Shown: piece after piece, positions 1-11,931 of the stretch
Layout: every line of letters begins with the position of its first letter
Position numbering within the stretch: position 1 is the first letter of the stretch
Assembly (NCBI GenBank): GCA_040954595.2
Contig: CM082596.2
Location: forward strand, 9,858,001-9,922,000
Reading direction: 5' to 3'
From: Balanoglossus misakiensis
Lineage: Eukaryota; Hemichordata
DNA length: 64,000 nucleotides
Notes under the pieces: model-generated
The model's input: the letters and a program-made list of their open reading frames with translations, nothing else
What the model was told of the DNA's origin: nothing
Databases searched by the model: none
Made by a program: the position numbers and the translations under genes

Positions 1-133
1 ATACCAAGTGACTTTACACAAGTATTCCCTGTATTCTTTCTATCAATGTAAGCCAAACACAACAATATTGTCCCTTTAATTTATGTAATAACTCACCATT
101 GCTGTTCTACCAATGGAAACAATATCAATGGTC

Positions 134-2639
134 TCAAATAATATCCATGTCCCAAAAACCACTGTTCAAAACTGCATTGTACTCACTTCTGAATTCTACG
201 AAGTTGGCATATGACAATGGCAGTTCAAGCACATTGCCACATGTGTGAGCAACTGGACGACGTTGTAAACCATCAAGTTTAACAAATGACACTTGAATCG
301 GCTCTGCTGTCATTATGTCACAACCAGTGCAATATCTCAGGAACTTCTTTAGAGTACTTTGTTCAAGTTCACGGATGTATCGTTTTAAGTGATTAGCAAC
401 AGCCCTCTCATCATTATTCAAGCATTCGGCGATTTGAAGATGTTGTAGGACTTTCTTTGTTGTTGGTTTCTTGTCATTATACAGTCTATCCAAGTTCTCT
501 TTGCCAATTTGTTTGCCTAATGGCTGTAAGATTGGTCGCCAACTATCAATGACAAACATTGGCTCTTGTACTATCTCTTTATGCGCTATTTCGTGCAGAA
601 TGGATCCAATGTTTTCTTTGGTTGGCAGTCTTTTACAGTCATGTCGGTCTAACACTTCAATTAACTCATCTTCTTCTACTTCTTGGAAGTTCCTCATTGC
701 AGCTTCAAATACTTCACGTTCCGATTCAGACAGGAAGTGATAATACACTTGAAGTAGACTTGCCTCTTCACACTTCTGGTCTCCAAACATTACTTCTTCC
801 ATGAATGGCTTTGCAAACTCAATAGGGAAGTAATCCATTTCCTTCCAACCCTTCATGATTATTCTTGCTACAGCTTCCCATTTTTCTCTTGGGTAATCAT
901 GCCTAATGAATGGCACCCGGCAATTCTTTCCAACTGTGCAACATTCATAGAACTCGGACCAAAAACTTGTAAAACAGTCTCTCACAACTCCACTACCATT
1001 ACCACGCTCAACATTACCTCCTGGCATAACCATGGCCACATTGATAGGACATGCCATAATCTTTGGATCTGAGAATTCTGAAATCATGTCATTCAAAACA
1101 TCACTCCTGTGTATTACAAGTGTTCTAGTCTCCACTGGGTCTTGATCTTCACTGATATGACTGGTAGTGTCTTGGGGCTGGGATTGGCTAACAGGTTCAT
1201 CATTTTCAAAGAACGGCAATGTAGAATCAAGGCTTTCTGCTGAGTTACTATTGGAACCCCGTGATCCAAACTGAACAATGTTTGAATTATTATCACTAAT
1301 CACCAGTGGTTCTGCATCAGAATCGACTGTCTCTAATGTGACTTCAGAACCTACGTCAGGGATGGGTTCAGACTGGAATCTGCTACAACTGGGCATACCA
1401 TGATCATGGTGAACTGTATCTAGGATATGCTTATTGTGGTTTCCTGCACTTGGTACACCTGCATCATTGCTCTCATCAGACAACATATCAATAGATTCCT
1501 GTGGAAGAGCTTGTGACTGTCCCTTGCTTGCTTGTATCGTCTTTGCCGGTGGAACTGGCACATGCCTATCAAGTCCTGGATCAGGTAGATCAGCATCACT
1601 GCTGTCATCTGACAATGACACTGATTCTAATTGTGACTGCTTACTTGTTTGTCTGCTTTTCTTTTTAGGTTTCACTACCTGTTCACAGTCTTTTCTCTTT
1701 GTCATAATGTAGAAGCGGAGCATTCTAAATCCAGTTACTTCATACAATTCGCCAACGGTGCTTGTTTCATCAATTGTTCTTTCTCCTGAATCTCTTATGT
1801 CAACGTGATAACTGTCCATGTCTCCTCGCTGTGATACGCCGTTGGGGAAAAACAAATCTTTTCCTGTAGTCAGGAGATCAGCTTTCGTGCTCGACTTACT
1901 TACTGATATACACCTTGTTCCACCACCTTTTCTGGCTCGAACTTGCTTGTATTCTTTTTCAATGAAATCAAAATCAAGCCATCCTATTTCAATTTTCCGC
2001 TTTATTTTTGCTGCATGTGTATTACCAAATGGTCTTGGTCTAGTTGAGGCTTGTCCACGATTACCTTTACTTGATTCTCCCTTGTCATCTGATACACTAT
2101 TCTGCTTTCCATTTCGAAGGCTAAATTTTTGTCTTATTTTTTTCAGTAGTTCTGACTTCCTGCTCTCTCTGTCTGGAACAGTACAAAATAATCTGCGAGA
2201 GAAGTCCACAGCAGCAACTCTGTCCCCATAAGATGTCAAATACTTAGATAACATCTCATCATCCATTAAGAGGATCACCGATGGATCAATCTGAAAATCA
2301 ATTTAAAGCACATGGAATCTTAGTGCATGCATATGGGCAGAGGGTGCGGGGGGTCTCGCTAAATACATACATACATGCATACATACATACATACATACAT
2401 ACATACATACATACATACATACATACATACGGGTACATACAAACAAACAAACAAACAAACAAAGATGGAAAGACTGTCAATGAATATTTTTCCACCTACT
2501 AGCCTTAAAGCTCATTTAGCCATATTTACATATATGCAACAAGAACTAATAAAAAATTTACCTTTTCCTGTTCAAGTCTGTCAATTTCCTCTTCAGGCAC
2601 TCTGCGTCGTCTAAGAAATTCATATAGTTTTTCTGCCAT
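134..2639 (-). CDS. SAM-like / HECT-domain E3 ubiquitin ligase-like protein, two exons
   Basis: Exon 1 is 2562-2639 (ATG at 2639, 26 codons, donor GTAAAT). Exon 2 is 134-2290 (acceptor TTTTCAG, phase 0). The joined product is 744 residues. The start MAEKLYEFLRRRR was chosen because it splices in phase to IDPSVILLMDDE and together they form a small helical SAM-like N-terminus. Residues about 230-400 are acidic, Ser/Asp-rich and low complexity. The C-terminal half reads as a HECT-like domain: NGSGVVRDCFTSFWSEFY near residue 450, then RPVAHTCGNVLELPLSY close to the C-terminus. The HECT catalytic loop has the form AHTCFNxLxLP, so the thiol-ester cysteine is present here. The likely role is ubiquitin transfer from E2 through Cys to a substrate, by family knowledge. 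Proteins of this kind are expanded in many invertebrates. The substrate is unknown. No neighbouring partner is visible. Confidence 0.82.
2365..2463. repeat. (TACA)n then (CAAA)n microsatellite
   Basis: Tetranucleotide ACAT/TACA units run to about 2430 and are followed by a short CAAA run. They lie in the intron of the HECT gene. Open frames of the YIHT type across it are artefacts of the repeat. Confidence 0.95.
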
Positions 2640-2901
2640 TTTGTCTGATCTGTTTGCTTAAGTAATATTTTTCTGTAAGGAAAATCAACAACAGTTAAAT
2701 CAAAACTGATGTACCTAAAGACAAGCATGAAATAATGCATCAACTTGATTTTTATGAACAGTTTGGGAAATTTGAGAATATTATCTCAGAAGGAAAAACT
2801 ATCTACTTTCTCACCTTGAATAAAGTTGATATTTCACCAAAAATTACAGTGAAGCAAGAATTTTGTTCAGAATTTTTGATGAGGAAACTTCTCAATTGTC
2901 A

Positions 2902-3042
2902 ACATACATACATACATACATACATACATACATACATACATACATACATACATGCATAAATACATACATACATACATACATACATACATACATACATACA
3001 TACATACATACATACATACATACATACATACATACATACATA
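2902..3042. repeat. (ATAC)n microsatellite
   Basis: About 35 tandem tetranucleotides with one interruption (ATGCATAAAT near 2951-2962). It lies upstream of HECT exon 1. From 2640 to 2901 I see only AT-rich noncoding sequence. Confidence 0.95.
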
Positions 3043-3309
3043 CAATTTAAAATAATTTAGGGAGTGATTAAGACTTCAACTTGGACTCTATTGAAAATAA
3101 TATAACTCTTTGTAATAAATGCCATCGGTGCTTAAATCTTCATTATATTATACCAGTATATTGATGGTGTAAATCACGCTATTTGATTGGTCGAGACACG
3201 ACACGTGACCGTGATATATTAGCCATATACCACAGTCATATATCATAGTCAAAGAAAATGCCTTTTTAAAATGTTTAATGCAAAGTTTCAATATACTGGC
3301 ATAATATAA

Positions 3310-3455
3310 TAGCAATAAAACACCCCAGTCATGGTATACCACTCGATTTTGACCAGTTCAACTCCATATACGCACTCGCTATCGCTCGTGCGTATATGTC
3401 GTGAACTGGTCAAAATCTCGTGGTATACCATGGCTGGGGGTGTTTTATTGCTTAA
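3310..3455. repeat. Inverted repeat / foldback element
   Basis: The left arm has CACCCCAGTCATGGTATACC followed by GATTTTGACCAGTTCA. The right arm carries the reverse complement, with TGAACTGGTCAAAATC, GGTATACCATG and GGGGGTGTTTTATTGC. The centre is a second small palindrome (GCACTCGCTATCGCTCGTGC). The whole could fold as one long hairpin, as expected of a foldback or MITE-type element. No target duplication is clear. Confidence 0.75.
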
Positions 3456-3542
3456 ATATTAAATCAAGTCAATCAATGTGCACAAACATTACACACACAC
3501 TCATTAATACATAGAGACAGACACAGACAGACACATACACAC

Positions 3543-3545
3543 TCA

Positions 3546-3585
<40 letters not shown>
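3543..3585. repeat. (CA)n microsatellite
   Basis: About 20 CA units, with looser CA/GACA sequence on the left from about 3480. Confidence 0.95.
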
Positions 3586-3588
<3 letters not shown>

Positions 3589-3935
3589 CCTATTTTGCTT
3601 TAATTTTTTTGTTTGAAACTTTCATATCAACTGAAGAGTTGTTGACGTTTGACCTTGGATGTACTGAGGTCACCATACACACTCACATTTGTCTGTGTCA
3701 TAATCACAGACTGAAGCAAAGTAAAATAAATCACAGCAGCTGTACTGATGTTAACATTGCATTGTTTAATATTCAAGATCAAGTTAAAGTGCATTTATTT
3801 ATTGGAAGAATCCAGTTATGGCAACTTGATCCTAGGCGATGTAACTATCCGCCCCACACACAAGTTGAATCATGTATGATATATGTTTCAAACAGCGCGG
3901 CATAAGGCCAGAGTTAGCCTCAAGTTGTGTTGGCA

Positions 3936-3961
3936 TATATATATATATATATATATATATT
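3936..3961. repeat. (TA)n microsatellite
   Basis: About 13 AT dinucleotides. The 3586-3935 stretch before it has no gene I can support. Confidence 0.9.
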
Positions 3962-4049
3962 GATGGCATATGTTACATCATGAATCAAAAATCAAGCAAG
4001 TTAAGTTGAGTACGAGATACTGACAAGAACGTCTCAGTCAACCTATTGC

Positions 4050-4247
4050 ATGCAGCACATTGTCAACGTCGCGTCGATCGTGTTTGGCATGATCATGATG
4101 ACGCTTGACGTGCAAGGCGACTCAATAGATTGCCACATCACAAACCAGTACAAATTGTGCATCGTGTGGTCATGTTACGTGTACGACAAATCTACCGGTT
4201 ATGAGAAGGAGGTAAAATCTCAACTTACCAACACTCAGTCAGTCTGA
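4050..4247 (+). CDS. Possible first exon of a small secreted protein (hypothetical)
   Basis: A 65-codon frame begins with a short N-terminus and a hydrophobic stretch (VASIVFGMIMMTLDVQG) that looks like a signal peptide. A segment with three Cys follows (DCHI, KLCIV, SCYVY). A splice donor GTAAAATC follows the GYEKE codons at about 4211, so the frame may be an exon rather than a complete gene. No family is recognised and no downstream partner exon was found. It could be a chance frame. Confidence 0.2.
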   Translation: MQHIVNVASIVFGMIMMTLDVQGDSIDCHITNQYKLCIVWSCYVYDKSTGYEKEVKSQLTNTQSV

Positions 4248-4395
4248 TAAGATACGATGCAGCATGTAAGGCAGAATCCGACGAAAAGTCCTGGTACTAG
4301 GTCAAGCTAGTAAAAGAACGCCATATTCTCTGTACCGATACACCGCCCTCTCTGGACAGTCTCCATACCAATACACCCGCCCTCTTTAGACAAAT

Positions 4396-4842
4396 TTATC
4401 TCGAGATCTCGAGATAAAAAAATAAAAAGTCGGGAAAACGAATTGGAATTATCTCGAGATCTCGAGATAAAAAAATAAGAAGTCGGGAAAACGAACTTGA
4501 ATTATCTCGAGATCTCGAGATAAAAAAATAAAAAGTCGGGAAAACGAATTGGAATTATCTCGAGATCTCGAGATAAAAAAATAAAAAGTCGGGAAAACGA
4601 ACTTGAATTATCTCGAGATCTCGAGATAAAAAAAATAAAAAGTCGGGAAAACGAATTGGAATTATCTCGAGATCTCGAGATAAAAAAATAAAAAGTCAGG
4701 AAAACGAATAGCATTATCTCGAGATCTCGAGATAAAAAAATAAAAAGTCAGGAAAACGAATGGAATTATCTCGAGATCTCGAGATAAAAAAATAAAAAGT
4801 CAGGAAAACGAATGGAATTATCTCGAGATCTCGAGATAATTT
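4396..4842. repeat. Minisatellite with a 22-bp perfect palindrome, 9 palindromes, period about 53 bp
   Basis: Each unit begins with a self-complementary core built on TCGAGATCTCGA (XhoI-BglII-XhoI type), followed by an A-rich spacer with AAAGTCGGGAAAACGAA. Cores start near 4396, 4449, 4502, 4555, 4608, 4662, 4714, 4766 and 4817. The first units have GTCGGG and the last have GTCAGG, so the array shows a variant gradient. The palindromes are more conserved than the spacers. Confidence 0.95.
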
Positions 4843-5229
4843 TTTATTTATTGCGTATATACATGTCCCCAACTGGCTTTCATATAAAACCACTGCATCA
4901 GGTGAATCTCAATTTTTAAGAGCGATACTTCAAACATGCAGCACTGTTTACAAATCGGGGTCAAAGGTTATACCAGAATAACCATGTACAGTTGGTATTT
5001 TTCGGATGTACCTCTGGCCATGGCCTTGGTCTATAAATTGTTCTTGACAACATATATTTTTAAAGATTTTGGTTTACTGAATTACATCTATAGCTTATAG
5101 TGATGGCTGTTTACCTAATAATTATTTTAACAACGCCAACTTAGCTGGCGCTGGATCGAGGGTACAGGACTATCCTAGGTCAAGGGTCAATCGTGAATGT
5201 TTTGGTCGCGAATCAGCTGATCTTTTACA

Positions 5230-5790
5230 ACAGCGTGTTACGCCCCTTTTTTAAATTTCTCATGAGTGGAGACGTCAGTGAAAGAACATATTTCGGATAA
5301 TGGAGCATTCTTGGCAGTGTTTTCAAAGGGTTTCGCAACCTTTCTACATGGGACGCGGCGGCGCTTGGCAGAACTTTGCGAGGTGGTCGTCATCACAGGT
5401 CGCACCGTAGTTGAGAGAGAGACCCATGACACTGACAGAGCCGGGTGAGTGATTGAGATCCTGGATCAGTTGCCGTCACTCAGATCACTAGACATTCTCT
5501 CTCATTAGGGTGTAGCTACGGTGTTGCCACGGGACCTACGACGTTTTATCGTGACGTCGGTGTTGCCCCGACCGGCCAGGGAAGTATATCAGATATGATG
5601 AGTCCGGTGATGACTTGGCTTTACGGCAGTCGCTGTGCCTGTAGATAAAGGAAAGGAACAGTACAACGCGCCGCCAGTGTGATTAGCATCGCTTGGAGCA
5701 AGACTAGATGACAGACATCGCCAGGGTCGTTGGCAAGACCTTGGCGGGCAGAGATGTGTGACACAGGTCCTCCTACAGGTAAGCCAGTCT
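5230..5790 (+). promoter_or_regulatory. GC-rich block, possible promoter and 5' exon
   Basis: This block is clearly richer in G+C and CpG than its surroundings. It ends in a good splice donor, CCTCCTACAG|GTAAGCC, at 5778/5779. A short ATG frame (MCDTGPPT) begins at 5754 and would leave the exon in phase 1. The next recognisable coding exon on this strand is the MED25 exon at 11615, so this may be the MED25 first exon. I could not find the intervening VWA exons, so the link is speculative. From 5790 to 7050 I see no gene, only AT-rich DNA and a G-run near 5997. Confidence 0.3.
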
Positions 5791-7058
5791 TAATTCTTTT
5801 ACATGCTTTTCAGAGTCAGCTTTTTGAGATGGTGAGATCTCTGTCTGGTGGTTTCTCTGTGTGACCTTTAGCTCTGCATACAGCCGGGAACACACAGACC
5901 TGTACGCAGAGCTATGTGACCTTCTGAGTCATATAATAATGTCACATTTAGTACTACATTATCTCTATGGAAACACAGCTAGGGGGAGGGTGGAGGGGGG
6001 GGGGGGGGTTCTATGCTGGTTTCCCCCATCATAGACCTACCCGTGACCCCCACCACAAAAATCTGTAGTGAAACAACAGCCAAACCAGTGCACTATATCA
6101 CAGTCCCTCTATTACATACTGTGACTGTATAAGCTAAAAAATAAGACATTCACTTTTTGAAATAAACATTTCTCTGTTAATTATCTCTGAAAGCTTGATA
6201 TAGGAGAACATTTCGGTTACTTCAATGTCACCATTGTTTTCACTACTATCACGTAACAAGCAATTTAAATTACCTTCGCAAAAACAGTATGCTCTATGTT
6301 TTTTTGTTAACGCTTTGAGATGTCTGGCTCAAATCTTCGTGAATGCAAGCTGTCATAACTTTTGTACAAAGTAGTGTCTCATTTTTTTTTAAAGCAACTA
6401 GCTTGATTTTTAAAATGAAAAAAACTTCTGATATACTAGGAATAGTAGGATTTATTCACTGCTCCAGAAGTTTTCTGAATTACAATGCACTTAACGGGAC
6501 ATTAGCTGTAACTTTTGGCTTTAATTGATGTACATATATTTTTGTTCTGAGTATCAATGGGAATTTCTTGTTCTACTCCAAACAGCATGCTAATATACCC
6601 ATTTATACTTCACTTGTCAACATAGCCCGTGAATGTGTATTAAATGTTATCATTCACATTTTTTTACTACTGTTACGTAAATATGCAACATGTCTAAAAA
6701 ATATGTTTTTATAGAATATATTTATTTATTTAGAGTAAAATGTTTTTGGTGACATTTAAATATTTAGTGGATGGTATTTTATACATCAATTGTGGGTTTC
6801 AACATATTGTTGGGAGTAGCACAAGAATCTTAAGTGGCCACATAGAATTAATTTTCAACCTTCAGTAAAACCTGTCAAAACCAAACCCTGTCTAATCTGG
6901 AAACCTGTCTATACTGAACACCTTTTCAGTACCTTCGACATAGAATCACATGTTAAAAGAACCTTTACAAACTGGAAATGTCTGTAAACTGAACAATTTC
7001 TTCAGTGCCTTCAGTGTTCGGTTCAGACAGGTTTTACTGTATTTAATTTCTCACACTG

Positions 7059-7506
7059 CTGGCCGCTGGGAGTGTGGGATAGGATATCCCCGACGAGTGT
7101 GAGAAATACGATCTCAGGTCCTTGGGAGTGTGAGATTCTATTATTCTCACACTCTCACTGAATCGAAAGCTGTATATGACGCGAGCGCTGATTGGTTGAC
7201 AAAGAGTTCTTTCTCTTCGCGCACTAAATGTTATCCAATGGCGTGATGTGTATTACAGGCACAGAACTATAACGTGCCCCCAGACGACAGTTCCAGAGTC
7301 ATTTATTCAATGTTTTAACGAATTTGGCTAATTTGTGACCGTGTGAGAAAAATAATCTCACACACCAAGGACCTGGGATCGTATTTCTCACACTCGTCAG
7401 GGATATTTTGTCCCACACTCGCCTGCGGCTCGTGTGTGACAGAAAATCCCCAACTCGTGTGAGAAATACGATCCCAGGTCCTTGGGAGTGTGAGATTCTA
7501 TTAATC
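7059..7506. repeat. Hairpin repeat family with CTCACAC / GTGTGAG arms (copy 1)
   Basis: Alternating inverted blocks such as GAGTGTGAGAAATACGATC and AAGGACCTGGGATCGTATT surround a middle segment that has GCGAGCGCTGATTGGTTGAC. Related copies lie at 36472-37130 and 39538-40012. They share the terminal block GGCCGCTGGGAGTGTGGGAT or its complement. It is probably a non-autonomous foldback element. Frames of about 72 codons in it recur with the repeat and are not genes. Confidence 0.75.
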
Positions 7507-7951
7507 CCAAATGTCATAGCAGCTGCCCCTTTAAAACAATTTCTTTAAAAAATGTGTTTCTAATAGATTTGGTCAGGTGGAAAAGTATGTCACATACTGT
7601 TTTCACTGAACACTGATGTGGTTGCAATTTTATTGACACAAATTGAATCACACTATGCATCACATTAGACTTAGGGGTAAACCATTTTATATTTAGGAGA
7701 GTGCAGTTTAGTTTCTACTCTGCCTATTCTCTGATGTTTTTTCTTTACTATTTGGCAGAGGCAAAATGCAGACTTGTTATGGAAGTGTTCCTAAGTAACT
7801 ATGCATAAATTATTTCTATTAATCTAAGCACATTATGTAAAATATAAATCAACCAGGTAGACTCATGTCTCCCCCTACAGTAATGGTGACAATTCTTTTT
7901 ATAGTACCCAACTTACTCAAGTAAACACACTTAATGTTAGCAAACAGTCCT
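7079..7951 (+). repeat. 873-bp tandem duplication, unit 1
   Basis: It matches 7952-8824 at an offset of exactly 873 bases. I saw one mismatch (ACGACAG against ACGATAG). The duplication includes most of a hairpin repeat and about 440 bp of unique DNA. Confidence 0.93.
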
Positions 7952-8824
7952 ATAGGATATCCCCGACGAGTGTGAGAAATACGATCTCAGGTCCTTGGGA
8001 GTGTGAGATTCTATTATTCTCACACTCTCACTGAATCGAAAGCTGTATATGACGCGAGCGCTGATTGGTTGACAAAGAGTTCTTTCTCTTCGCGCACTAA
8101 ATGTTATCCAATGGCGTGATGTGTATTACAGGCACAGAACTATAACGTGCCCCCAGACGATAGTTCCAGAGTCATTTATTCAATGTTTTAACGAATTTGG
8201 CTAATTTGTGACCGTGTGAGAAAAATAATCTCACACACCAAGGACCTGGGATCGTATTTCTCACACTCGTCAGGGATATTTTGTCCCACACTCGCCTGCG
8301 GCTCGTGTGTGACAGAAAATCCCCAACTCGTGTGAGAAATACGATCCCAGGTCCTTGGGAGTGTGAGATTCTATTAATCCCAAATGTCATAGCAGCTGCC
8401 CCTTTAAAACAATTTCTTTAAAAAATGTGTTTCTAATAGATTTGGTCAGGTGGAAAAGTATGTCACATACTGTTTTCACTGAACACTGATGTGGTTGCAA
8501 TTTTATTGACACAAATTGAATCACACTATGCATCACATTAGACTTAGGGGTAAACCATTTTATATTTAGGAGAGTGCAGTTTAGTTTCTACTCTGCCTAT
8601 TCTCTGATGTTTTTTCTTTACTATTTGGCAGAGGCAAAATGCAGACTTGTTATGGAAGTGTTCCTAAGTAACTATGCATAAATTATTTCTATTAATCTAA
8701 GCACATTATGTAAAATATAAATCAACCAGGTAGACTCATGTCTCCCCCTACAGTAATGGTGACAATTCTTTTTATAGTACCCAACTTACTCAAGTAAACA
8801 CACTTAATGTTAGCAAACAGTCCT
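7952..8824 (+). repeat. 873-bp tandem duplication, unit 2
   Basis: Direct copy of 7079-7951. The junction is inside CCTATAGGATATCC. Near identity means a very recent duplication or an assembly duplication. From 8825 to 9480 I see no gene. Confidence 0.93.
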
Positions 8825-9480
8825 ATAGATATAGCCTGGTCCCCTGTCCCATTCCTGCTGCTGGTAGTGACAGCAGGGTTAGAAAGTGGGCAGAGAACAA
8901 GAGTATCTTACAGGCCTCTTTCATGACCCCTGTGTGACCTTACATCCTGGTGATTTGTTGGTTTGACATCATTCATCATTCAATGTTGAACAGCTAACCT
9001 TTTCTAACAGGCAATGTTCACCAGTTTTGTTCAAGGATGAGAAAAAATGCATTGATTCAATAGCATGGTTGGTAAACTCGAAATTGTATACTCACACCGA
9101 CAAAAAGCCAGGATGTAGAGGTCAAAAGGGGTCATAAAAGTGGCATGATATAGCACAGTTGCCAGTGGTGTAATGTTTATATGAACTGTGCAACTTCATT
9201 CATATTTCTTAGTGGCAGTAATGTTATTATAAATATAAACTGACATCTGAAATCACTTTGCGATGTCGAAATTCAGTGGGAAGAAACAAACGCCAAAAGT
9301 TACCACATTTTATACTGACACTTATTTGTTTTGTACAGTTTACCCTATGGATCCAGCTATCATAGGAATAGGTGCAATAATTGTAGCTTTGGTGGGCTGG
9401 TTGATCGCTTATGGGCTTGATCAATCATCCCATCTAGGCTACAATTATTGCAGATATCATAGGAAGGGCACATTGGGAAC

Positions 9481-9488
9481 CCCCCCCC

Positions 9489-9519
<31 letters not shown>

Positions 9520-9521
9520 AT
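9481..9521. repeat. Poly-C and (CA)n microsatellite
   Basis: A run of C followed by about 14 CA units. Confidence 0.9.
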
Positions 9522-9579
9522 TTGGGCGACAACACAATATATATATGATGCAGTCTACAAGTTGCACCGAAATATCTTT

Positions 9580-10490
9580 AGGTCCCATTTGTATATACTG
9601 GTGGTACCTCATGAGATCGGTTGCGTCTGTATGGATGTATGTCCGTTCACATCAAAAACTTGAAAACCGCTGAGCATATAACCTCGATATTTGGTGTGCA
9701 GATGCAGGCAGGGCTGTAGATGGGAGTTTGTTCAAATGAAGTTGTTGGGAAAAACGTAAATTTGGCCAAAACTCAGAAACTCAACAACCACTGGTCATAT
9801 TGATTTGAAAATTGGTATGCATGTACCTTATATTTACCTCACACAGTTGTGTATGTTTTGAACTAATAGTTTGTATTTTCTATAATTTATGTATTTTTTT
9901 GTCTTTTTCCACATTTTTGGTAAAAAATCTACTTTTCTGGAATTGATGACCTGACTTCTTTGAAATTTAGTATGGGGCTTCATATAGGTGATGTGAGTTA
10001 TCAAAGTTTTGTTTAAATTTGCTGCAAAATTTGCAAATTTATAATTTTGGTGCAAATTTTGCCTTTTTGATCAATTTTTTTCTGTAAAACCGTTTGTCAG
10101 ATTGCTTTGAAATTTGGTAGGCATAGAGATGTGTGTTTGTCAAATCAATTTGTAGAATTCAATAGTATATTTTTGGGGTGATTTTTGCCATTTTTGGTCA
10201 AAACTCTTTCTCAGAACCCTCTACCCCATTGCTTTGAAATTTGATTTGAAGGTTCCATGGTGAGCTGTCATGATGATTTACAAAACCTATGATGAAAGTG
10301 TCAATGTTTTGTGGGGGCAATGTCTTGTATTTTGGGGGTATATTTACCAATTTTGATAAAAAATTATATTTCTCAGAAAGTGTACACTGTATGGCTGATT
10401 TCTATAAATTTTAGTTGTAAGTTAATGGGATTGGCTTCTTTAGAATTATTATGAAATCATATCATAGGTAATTTGGAATTTCTACTGGGC
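9580..10490 (+). repeat. Dispersed repeat, about 0.9 kb, copy 1
   Basis: It starts near a GAGATCGGTTGC block and runs through ACATCAAAAACTTGAAAACC and many GCTTTGAAATTTG motifs. It matches 54825-55690 in the same orientation, and its first 320 bp match 12400-12720 inverted. The recurring phrase (GATTGCTTTGAAATTTG) suggests internal degenerate tandem structure. No coding potential is visible. The 10490-11360 stretch has no gene I can support; it includes a poly-C run at 10723 and a short GC-rich, CpG-rich patch around 10850-11050. Confidence 0.8.
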
Positions 10491-11368
10491 TTGCGTTTGA
10501 TATTTTATTTTTTACGCGCAGTGCACGCAAAGAGCCAATTTTTTTTTCGTGAAATTGTATTTGAATTACGTGCAACAAAATAGCGATAGACAAGCAGGCT
10601 TTCAGATAAACATACTTGAATGAGTTCTCCCTTCATGTCTAGATGGCCCAACACAAAAAATATCATTTAGAATGTAGCGAATAAAGTACATAAACATCAT
10701 GAAAGAGACTGTGTACAGTGGTCCCCCCCCCCCCCGATACGTATTAAGTACAGACAAGGTATGGAATTCTTGTGTTATATCATCAAGGAAAATGACCCAG
10801 AAGCCCTACTTGCTTTGTTATATCTAATGGCTTCTGTGTGCATAAATTATAGCCCGACACGTGTCAAGTTTGTGGCCTAGGTTACCGCACGTACATCATT
10901 GTGCGTCCTGCTACAGCATACAAGCGCGCGTACGCGTACATGTGTACAGGGCGCCTGACCGGCCAACCTTGACAAGGCGCCCCAGATAGCCTCGCCCGCT
11001 GTTATCTTTCAATGGATTTTTTTTGTGCGCATGTCACGCAACTGTGACAAAATATTTGCGCGCACACATTGTAGTTTTGTGTTATTTAGTGTTATTTTAA
11101 ATGGGTGTCACACCGATTTAATCAGCCTCCATTCAAAGAGTACACAACAGTCGTGTTATGCATTAATTAGCAAAAGATGATAAACTGATGCGGATACAAT
11201 CAATATAGCTTAATGGTGATGATTCTAAAGCAGAAGGCTAATTGTCATTAGTATCATACATGCAGAGCCTGAATTTGCCACTTTCTATTGTTCTCACCAA
11301 ATTTAGTGTAATAACCCCTAAGTACCACCCTCTAATTTTAAAGAACACTAATTATGGAAGCCCATTAA

Positions 11369-11453
11369 CCCTTTCACAACCAAGGTTCAGTCAAAACCCA
11401 TTGTTTTCTATGAAAAGGTTTGACCTGCATAGAAGGAACTTGGGGTGAAAGGG
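11369..11453. mobile_element. 85-bp TTAA-flanked mini element
   Basis: TTAA sits on both sides (11365-11368 and 11454-11457). Ends are CCCTTTCAC...GTGAAAGGG, the CCC/GGG plus TTAA pattern of piggyBac-type MITEs. Related sequences are at 13640-13732, 30427-30530 and 47165-47240. Confidence 0.6.
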
Positions 11454-11614
11454 TTAAAGGGACAAAGTCGCTCTTTTTGACTTTTGACTCACTTGCTTTT
11501 ATTAGAGGTTCCTACCTTTAAATGTTTCATAAAATGTTTAATCAAATCTGTCTACAATCAGAGTAGACATTGTTTACATATACCTTTTGTTAAATGATTG
11601 TTGTTGTATTTCAG

Positions 11615-11713
11615 ATTGTTGTCAGGAGCAGGTGAGAAATATGGTATGATTTCTGAAGGTCTGAGTACTGCATTGCAGTTATTTGACGATATGAAGAGGT
11701 TACGATATTCAAG
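11615..11713 (+). CDS. MED25: MED25 exon (VWA domain, LFDDMK segment)
   Basis: The exon has acceptor TTGTATTTCAG and donor AAG|GTAATT. Its translation contains GMISEGLSTALQLFDDMKRL, which matches the segment of the MED25 von Willebrand A domain ending in LFDDFKKMR. MED25 is the Mediator subunit whose VWA domain docks on Mediator and whose ACID domain binds activators. The exon ends with two spare bases, whereas the next recognised exon (13795) starts in phase 0. Either a base is off or an exon is missing. Upstream VWA exons were not found in the window. Confidence 0.8.
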
Positions 11714-11931
11714 GTAATTATGGTAAAATTCTGAGTTTCAAGATCATTCTCTACATATGGCCCTGACTTTTTTTGGTGGTTTATCTGTTTTTGTAAAGTT
11801 CACCATGTCAACCAGGAAATGATTCCATACAGACAGTGGAGTACAACTGAGATGTGAAGTACATTGAAACCTGCCTAGGAAGGACACCTCTGGGACCACA
11901 AAATGTGTCCTTAATAGAGAGGTGTCCTTAA

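Noticed and set aside
1434-2231. Plus-strand frames of 92 and 137 codons
   Set aside because: Antisense shadows of the HECT coding exon.
4502-4714. Repetitive minus frame with SRDNS units
   Set aside because: Translation of the palindromic minisatellite.
4396-4842. CRISPR-like regular array
   Set aside because: The spacers are near-identical to each other and the genome is eukaryotic, so this is a minisatellite.
7299-7517. Identical 72-codon minus frames here and at 8172-8390
   Set aside because: They are the same hairpin repeat copied by the 873-bp duplication, not conserved genes.
9338-9452. Short inverted match TGCAATAATTGTAGC / GCTACAATTATTGCA as an element
   Set aside because: The pairing is limited to about 15 bp plus scattered bases; no target duplication or further copies seen in the window.
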